A DNA stretch of 62,000 bases, taken from Cristatella mucedo (lineage: Eukaryota; Bryozoa; Phylactolaemata; Cristatellidae). The translations under genes and the position numbers were made by a program. The stretch spans positions 1-62,000 of the forward strand of contig WPIO01000052.1 in the NCBI GenBank assembly GCA_009760855.2, read 5' to 3'. Shown one piece after another: positions 57,231-62,000 of this stretch. The stretch's first letter is position 1; every line of letters starts with the position of its first letter. The notes under the pieces were generated by a model, which saw only the letters and a program-made list of their open reading frames with translations, made no database searches and was not told where the DNA came from.

Positions 57231-58450
57231 CATGAAAAAGGGGTGAAGATTAGTCTGCGTCTTAAGGAAATTGGAGGATGTAAGTAGCCAGGAAGTAGAT
57301 GCAGTGCAGTTTGAAATGAAATCAAAATAGTAGCATAACATTGCCCACTCCCATAGCCCATTTCCTGCATATTTGTGGTAGATTTAAGTGCTGTGGATTA
57401 CGGCAATGCCCAGCGTCTTGCAGCCTATTTGCATGAAAGTTCTTAAGTGTAATAGCATGAAATTTGGCGGGTACATAATATTGACCGTTTGCTAAAGTAT
57501 GAGCTCCTAATTTGAGCTTCGAATCCCGGATGTCCGATAGCTTTTCACTTGAGGTTTATTGCTGGATTTCGTTGAAGTTCAGTTATTGTAACTAACAAGT
57601 CACATTTCCAACTCCCGTGCTATAACTGGCTAGCTATTATTTCAGGTGGCCATTAGTAGGATCCGAACCAGAGATTTATTGCTTAGATTGTGCTTAATTT
57701 GCGTAACTCATAAACCGCTAATAATCTTAAGAACTTCGTAATCAGACCTAGTTTGCACGATTACGCTTCACTGTAAGTGAAATCAAATCGAAAGAGTGGT
57801 GTGTGAAATGTAAAGTGAAGGTCGGCTACTGTAATAACCTTATGTGTATATAGGTAGAAGACCATTTTTTCGATCTCTCTGCTTGCTGCATGCGGTAAAG
57901 GATTGCCTGCTGCAGAACCGAAATCCGTAACCGGGATCTTCGTGTAAGTAACTTACGCCTATATTCCGAACGTAGGAAAAAACATCAAATGTGAAGATAG
58001 CCGGCAGTTCAAAAAAGCCATCGGTTGGGACTTATCAGAAACAATTCATCACTTATGTTTAGCCTCTGGTACTTACGAATGGCACCTACTATTAAGCTAC
58101 GGCTAATCCTACCTGGCTCCTGATCATGATCCAGAGCCTAGCTTATATATAATGGTCGTTCAGTTTTTTACAATAAAGAAAACTGAGTATGGCTTTGCCC
58201 TTCCAAGCACAGTTATACAAGTCTTGTCATCTGGTCGTTGATGGCCCAGGAGGTAAGTTCTTACTCTTCGTACCCAAAATTGCAAGTTCAAGTCAAGCAG
58301 TGGGCGATCGCATGTTGCCAACCGTAAGCGAAGGTGATGGCCTTTTATGTTCTTCAGCGTTCGAACAAATAAGGTTGCTAAACCAGTTATTACTCTTTAC
58401 TACACTCTACCTTTTAATTGAACCTTTTTACAATGGTCGAGATCTCTAGA
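57231..58450. other. no gene recognised
   Basis: Unique sequence. TATATAA at 58,144-58,150 and AATAAA at about 58,172 lie close together, an arrangement that can occur in an LTR, but no matching second LTR is visible. Confidence 0.3.
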
Positions 58451-59082
58451 CTGTCACTAACCTTAGTCACGGATGAGCCACTACGAATAATCGATTAGTC
58501 TAGTCGAATAAAGTAGTCAGTCCGCATCTTGACCACTCTTTGTCTGACCAAGATCCATTCTAACCTGAGCGGATCTAGCTGTCAAACTGACGACTCACTC
58601 CGCTTCCGGTTAACTAATGTGTACCCTACCCAATTCTACTTGGCTAGTCCGTCCGCTACGGGTTGCCCTAGTCAGACCCGCTACGGCAAGAGCTAACATC
58701 GCGGCTAGCCTGAGAGCTGCCCCAGTGCATGGTGCATGACGTGTGGTTCGGCATACAGAATGCTGGCCCAGAACAACGCCAACGGTTTTTTGTACAAGGC
58801 ACGGAGCAGCAAGACGCACGACTGCCTTCGCCCCCTTCTCACACTAGAGTCTCTTTCCACTCCTCCGGTTGACCCCGATGATTAATCGAGGACCACAACT
58901 GTGCAGCAGCCGATCCCGATGGTGAATCCATCATCGGGCCACCAGCGGTTACCGGCCAGTGTCCATGCCACATCACAGGCTCAATAGAGGAGCCGGCCTG
59001 CACTCAAACTACATGACGTATTCCTGCCGAAAGGTGGAAGCGGAGCCCTAGTTCTTCAGTCAGAGTCTAGGCTCTGGTTCGG

Positions 59083-59141
59083 GCTTCTTCTCTTATTCTT
59101 ATTTCTTCTCTTATTCTTTTCTTCTCTTATTCTTATTCTTA
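59083..59141. repeat. TTCTCTTATTC-type polypyrimidine repeat
   Basis: Imperfect tandem copies of TTCTCTTATTCTTA, all pyrimidine plus A. Confidence 0.85.
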
Positions 59142-59524
59142 TGTTCCCGCAATAGAAGTAGGTAGTCTAAGTGCTGGGACGTATGCCCTCCACAAGAGTG
59201 CTTGTACTGTTGAGAGCATGCGAGGAGTGTAGAGATAAAACTGAGCTAGACGCCCAGCAACTTTGTGGGCTTGCAAATACAACTAATTTTTCTGTTGCTC
59301 GCTTTCCGATTCACGCCGCGGACTCGCGACCCCCTTTAGTAACGGTAAGTAGGTCAGCGCCCGAAACGCTCGTTTCGTGGCGGCCTGCTTATTTCGCGTA
59401 GGCTCGCACCGAACGGCATTAGGCGGCAGGCTGCGCTGCTAGGTAAGCAGCAGGTTAAGCCTAATCCGCCGGAATCATCGGCTTTACAATTGAGCTTCTC
59501 ATCTGAGCTAATTGCTTACTTCTG

Positions 59525-60000
59525 TAGCCGAGCTCCAGGGTATCTCTCAGATATACTACCCCATCAGGCCAAGCATCGTACCACCCGCTTTTCGGAATCC
59601 AACAGTCTACAAATACCTCGTACAAACCTCAAATCCTTTGGAGACCATGCATTTAGTTCGTATGCTCTCAAAGCCTGGAACTCCCTCCCGACCTGCATCA
59701 GAACATCCCCTGACCTGACCACATTTAAAAGGAACTTAAAAACAAACTATTTTAGGACAGCATTTAGCGGTTCACTGTGATTCGTCCTTGATGTGCTTAT
59801 GCGTGCTGACATTGTGCATGCTGCCACTAATCACGTTAGAATGCCGACCCTGTGCATGTCACCTCTAACCATATTATTCATTTTGTTTGTTTTTCAAGCA
59901 TGATTTTACTTACCATTCAATTGCAGCAAATGTAAAGCGCCTAAAAAGAGATTAAGTTCTCTGAAGGCGCTTCATCAAGTGCATTATTATTATTATTAAT
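59525..60000 (+). mobile_element. LINE family B 3' end (B23)
   Basis: The RT C-terminus is open to TGA at 59,778 (FGDHAFSSYALKAWNSLPT ... AFSGSL), then 3' UTR, hairpin (59,937-59,980) and an (ATT)n end. Young and 5' truncated; the only recognisable repeat in the G+C-rich block. Confidence 0.9.
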
Positions 60001-60518
60001 TCTATTAGTTCCCGCCAAACCCCGCTATACTCCGGCCAAGCAGCCGCTCGCCATGCCGCTGAGCTAGGGTAAGACGAGCGGCAGTCAGGTTCAACTTCTT
60101 TACAATAACGCATGCGCCAACAACAACAGGGGAATTAAACAAGTCTACAGGGAGGGTCCTAAACAAAGCACACTATAGGGGCGCAAGACGACGCAGCAAG
60201 AGCGAACAAATGTGCTAGTTGGTCAGTCGGCTTCCACCGTCACACCGTCGCCGGCCTTCGTCCCACCAGTACAAGCGTACACCGTACAAGAACCGGCTAG
60301 ATGAGTATTCTGGGATAGACGGAGCGGACGTCCACAACAGTCGAGAGCTTCCGCCTAAAGACGCCAAAACACGGGGGGGGTCACGAACACGCTACACGGG
60401 GAACGCGGAATATACAAGTCTCAACGACGAGCGTGCTATCCAGCTCCGCTCGGGCCTTGGGTACTCGTCGCCTTGCGTGCGTGACCGCATCGCCGGAGCA
60501 CGCCTGCCACCATTCAGT

Positions 60519-60752
60519 TGCATAACTTCTGGAGCCCGGGAGCCTCCAGGCGAGCCAAATACTCCTGAATACCATAATATTTCTACTGAAACTATTAGTG
60601 ATATAACTATTAAAGTTATTGATCAAAACTTAAAAGTGTTAGATTTTGTTGGTGAACAAATTGCTCTTGTTACAGAAATTATAGAAATATAATATAAGGA
60701 ATGTACGTAAACCATCCAGGTGCATAACTCGGCGAGCCCGGGAGCCTCCAGG
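60519..60752. repeat. 32-bp direct repeat flanking an A+T-rich island
   Basis: Copies at 60,519-60,550 and 60,721-60,752 share TGCATAACT and, at the same spacing, GAGCCCGGGAGCCTCCAGG; four bases between differ. The 170 bp between them are strikingly A+T-rich. Confidence 0.85.
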
Positions 60753-62000
60753 ACTTACTCGGTCAACTTCTCATACCCAAGAGCCCTGGTGAACTCACGT
60801 CACCACACATACCGTAGGTCCGACCCCGGCCCAGCCGGTGACCCTAACCCTTGTTATAGCCGTCCGGTCCCAGCCAACCGAACCCAGCCTGGGTACACTT
60901 CAACGGTAGCAGGCTGAATAGTTGATGCTGGTACTGCATGAAAGTATGGGTGTACGTGGAAAGAGCTTACCATCCCTACAAGAAACGCATTACGAACCCT
61001 CAGAAACCAGCTCAATCCAGATTTCAAACGCTGAAGAGTTCTTAATTGCACGAGTTTCAGGTAGCAGCCACGGAAAGCTGGCAGTACGTGCTGGCACGGC
61101 AATACTGTTCCCACATAGGGCGCTCAACAAATTCACAGGCAAGCGGCCGCCAGCACATTAGCAGCCGGCGCTCTAAGCATGAACACGCAGCTCAGATCGT
61201 GATTTATATCCAACGCCAAGGCTTCCCAAATAAGTACCTAAGCGAGCTTCGGAGAAGACCAGACTGCTTACGGGTTACTCGTCGAAAAATAGATTCTCGG
61301 CTGTCCTGTCTATACGTTACATTTAGAAAACCGTCTGATACAATGTCTTTGATATTACATGCATAGGCACGCTAGTTACACCGCGACTACAGATGGCCTC
61401 TTCGAGGTCGCTCAACAGCTGCTAAGAGCGAGGCCGTTGCAAAGGTTAGCGAGTGAACCTAGTCGTTGACCGCATCGCCACACCCCACCCATCCCGAAGG
61501 CAAAACAAAATGGCGATAGTTAGCAACGGGTTCCATGGAGATGACCCGCAGGACGGTGGGGCTCCAGTTGCTTCGGCTATTCCCCTCATCAGAACTCTCG
61601 CTAGCAGCTAATTTGAGTCCGCCGCGCCGGAACTCGCACCGTGCCGTTTGGACGCTCGACCAGCATACGAAATCTAAAAGGAGGATGTATGATTTTTGGC
61701 TAAGCGCCATATAGGCTGTGCCACATGTAAGCTTGAGCACGAAAGTTTTCCAAATCTGCTAGTTGCGTTTCTGGCTGGTAGACAACAACGCCACCCGGTT
61801 TTCCTAACACTTAGTCGAGAATTCACGCTGAGTGCCGCTTACTCTCCACTCGCACGCCGTGCAATATTAAGCGCGGGTTTACAGGCTGCTTGCTTTGCGC
61901 TGCGACTTAGCGATATCGACCGCGTGCCTTTGTAATGCCCCGTAATTACTGACTGAGCCTGACAGCTGAACCTCAATTAAGAAGGATGAGCTTTGCCGCT

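Larger units (their letters stand above)
58450..62000. other. G+C-rich block, unassigned
   Basis: Base composition rises clearly (many 60-base lines near 60% G+C) and CpG is frequent, unlike the rest of the window. Several ORFs of 65-157 codons (60,219-60,692 +; 61,046-61,366 +; 61,459-61,740 -; 61,696-61,935 +) show no recognised motif. The 60,219 ORF is Arg/Pro-rich, then switches to an A+T-rich acidic tail. It could be a CpG-rich regulatory area, a foreign or viral-like or large transposon segment, or a join of unrelated sequence. Confidence 0.4.

Noticed and set aside
58100-58200. LTR with TATATAA and AATAAA
   Set aside because: No second matching LTR, primer-binding site or gag/pol frame seen.

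Overview
The window is eukaryotic, most likely from an invertebrate animal. Its coding signal is split into short exons with GT..AG junctions that keep phase across introns. It has tRNA-headed SINEs, many 5'-truncated non-LTR retrotransposons and long simple repeats, and no bacterial operon, rRNA or CRISPR signal. The species cannot be named from the sequence. Most of the window is about 40% G+C, but roughly 58.5-62 kb is visibly richer in G+C.

The only host gene I can recognise lies on the + strand, in pieces from about 6.2 to 42.7 kb. Its first exons carry a DUF4062-type N-terminal domain (RIFLSSTFS ... DMRWGVR ... GPNFV ... LLLGQRYG). This is the arrangement of NWD1/NWD2-like NACHT-WD proteins, which are STAND-type signalling ATPases; TEP1 and NPHP3 share the domain. 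About ten later exons encode WD40 blades, followed by a C-terminal tail. Several exon pairs join in phase. Against function are a pair of offsetting frameshifts in the DUF4062 exon, two in-frame stops in WD exons (21,373 and 35,491), one DUF4062 exon I cannot find, and no visible NACHT domain between 10.9 and 21.2 kb. I therefore call it a probable decayed NWD-like gene.

The rest is dominated by two L2/CR1-like LINE families. Family A has an APE-type endonuclease, an RT and a short-repeat end of the ATTAC type. Its fullest copy is at 29.8-33.1 kb, and many truncated copies lie at 0-8 kb, 14.5 kb, 19.2-21.2 kb, 34.8 kb and 40.6 kb. Family B has an RT C-terminus ending in AFSGSL, a 3' hairpin (AGCGCC..GGCGCT) and an (ATT)n end. 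It is present in about 20 copies on both strands, often nested. Two tRNA-headed SINE families occur. S1 has B box GGTTCGAATCC and a copy inserted inside a family A endonuclease gene. S2 has a tRNA head fused to the family B 3' hairpin, which suggests it is mobilised by the family B LINE.

Layout: 0-8.1 kb, family A copies, old family B copies and S1; 6.2-10.9 kb, DUF4062 exons; 10.9-21.2 kb, stacked LINEs; 21.2-42.7 kb, WD40 exons and tail with LINE/SINE insertions; 43-58 kb, older LINE B, SINEs, microsatellites and a few unassigned exon-like ORFs; 58.5-62 kb, a compositionally distinct G+C-rich block that I cannot assign and that carries one recent LINE B 3' end.
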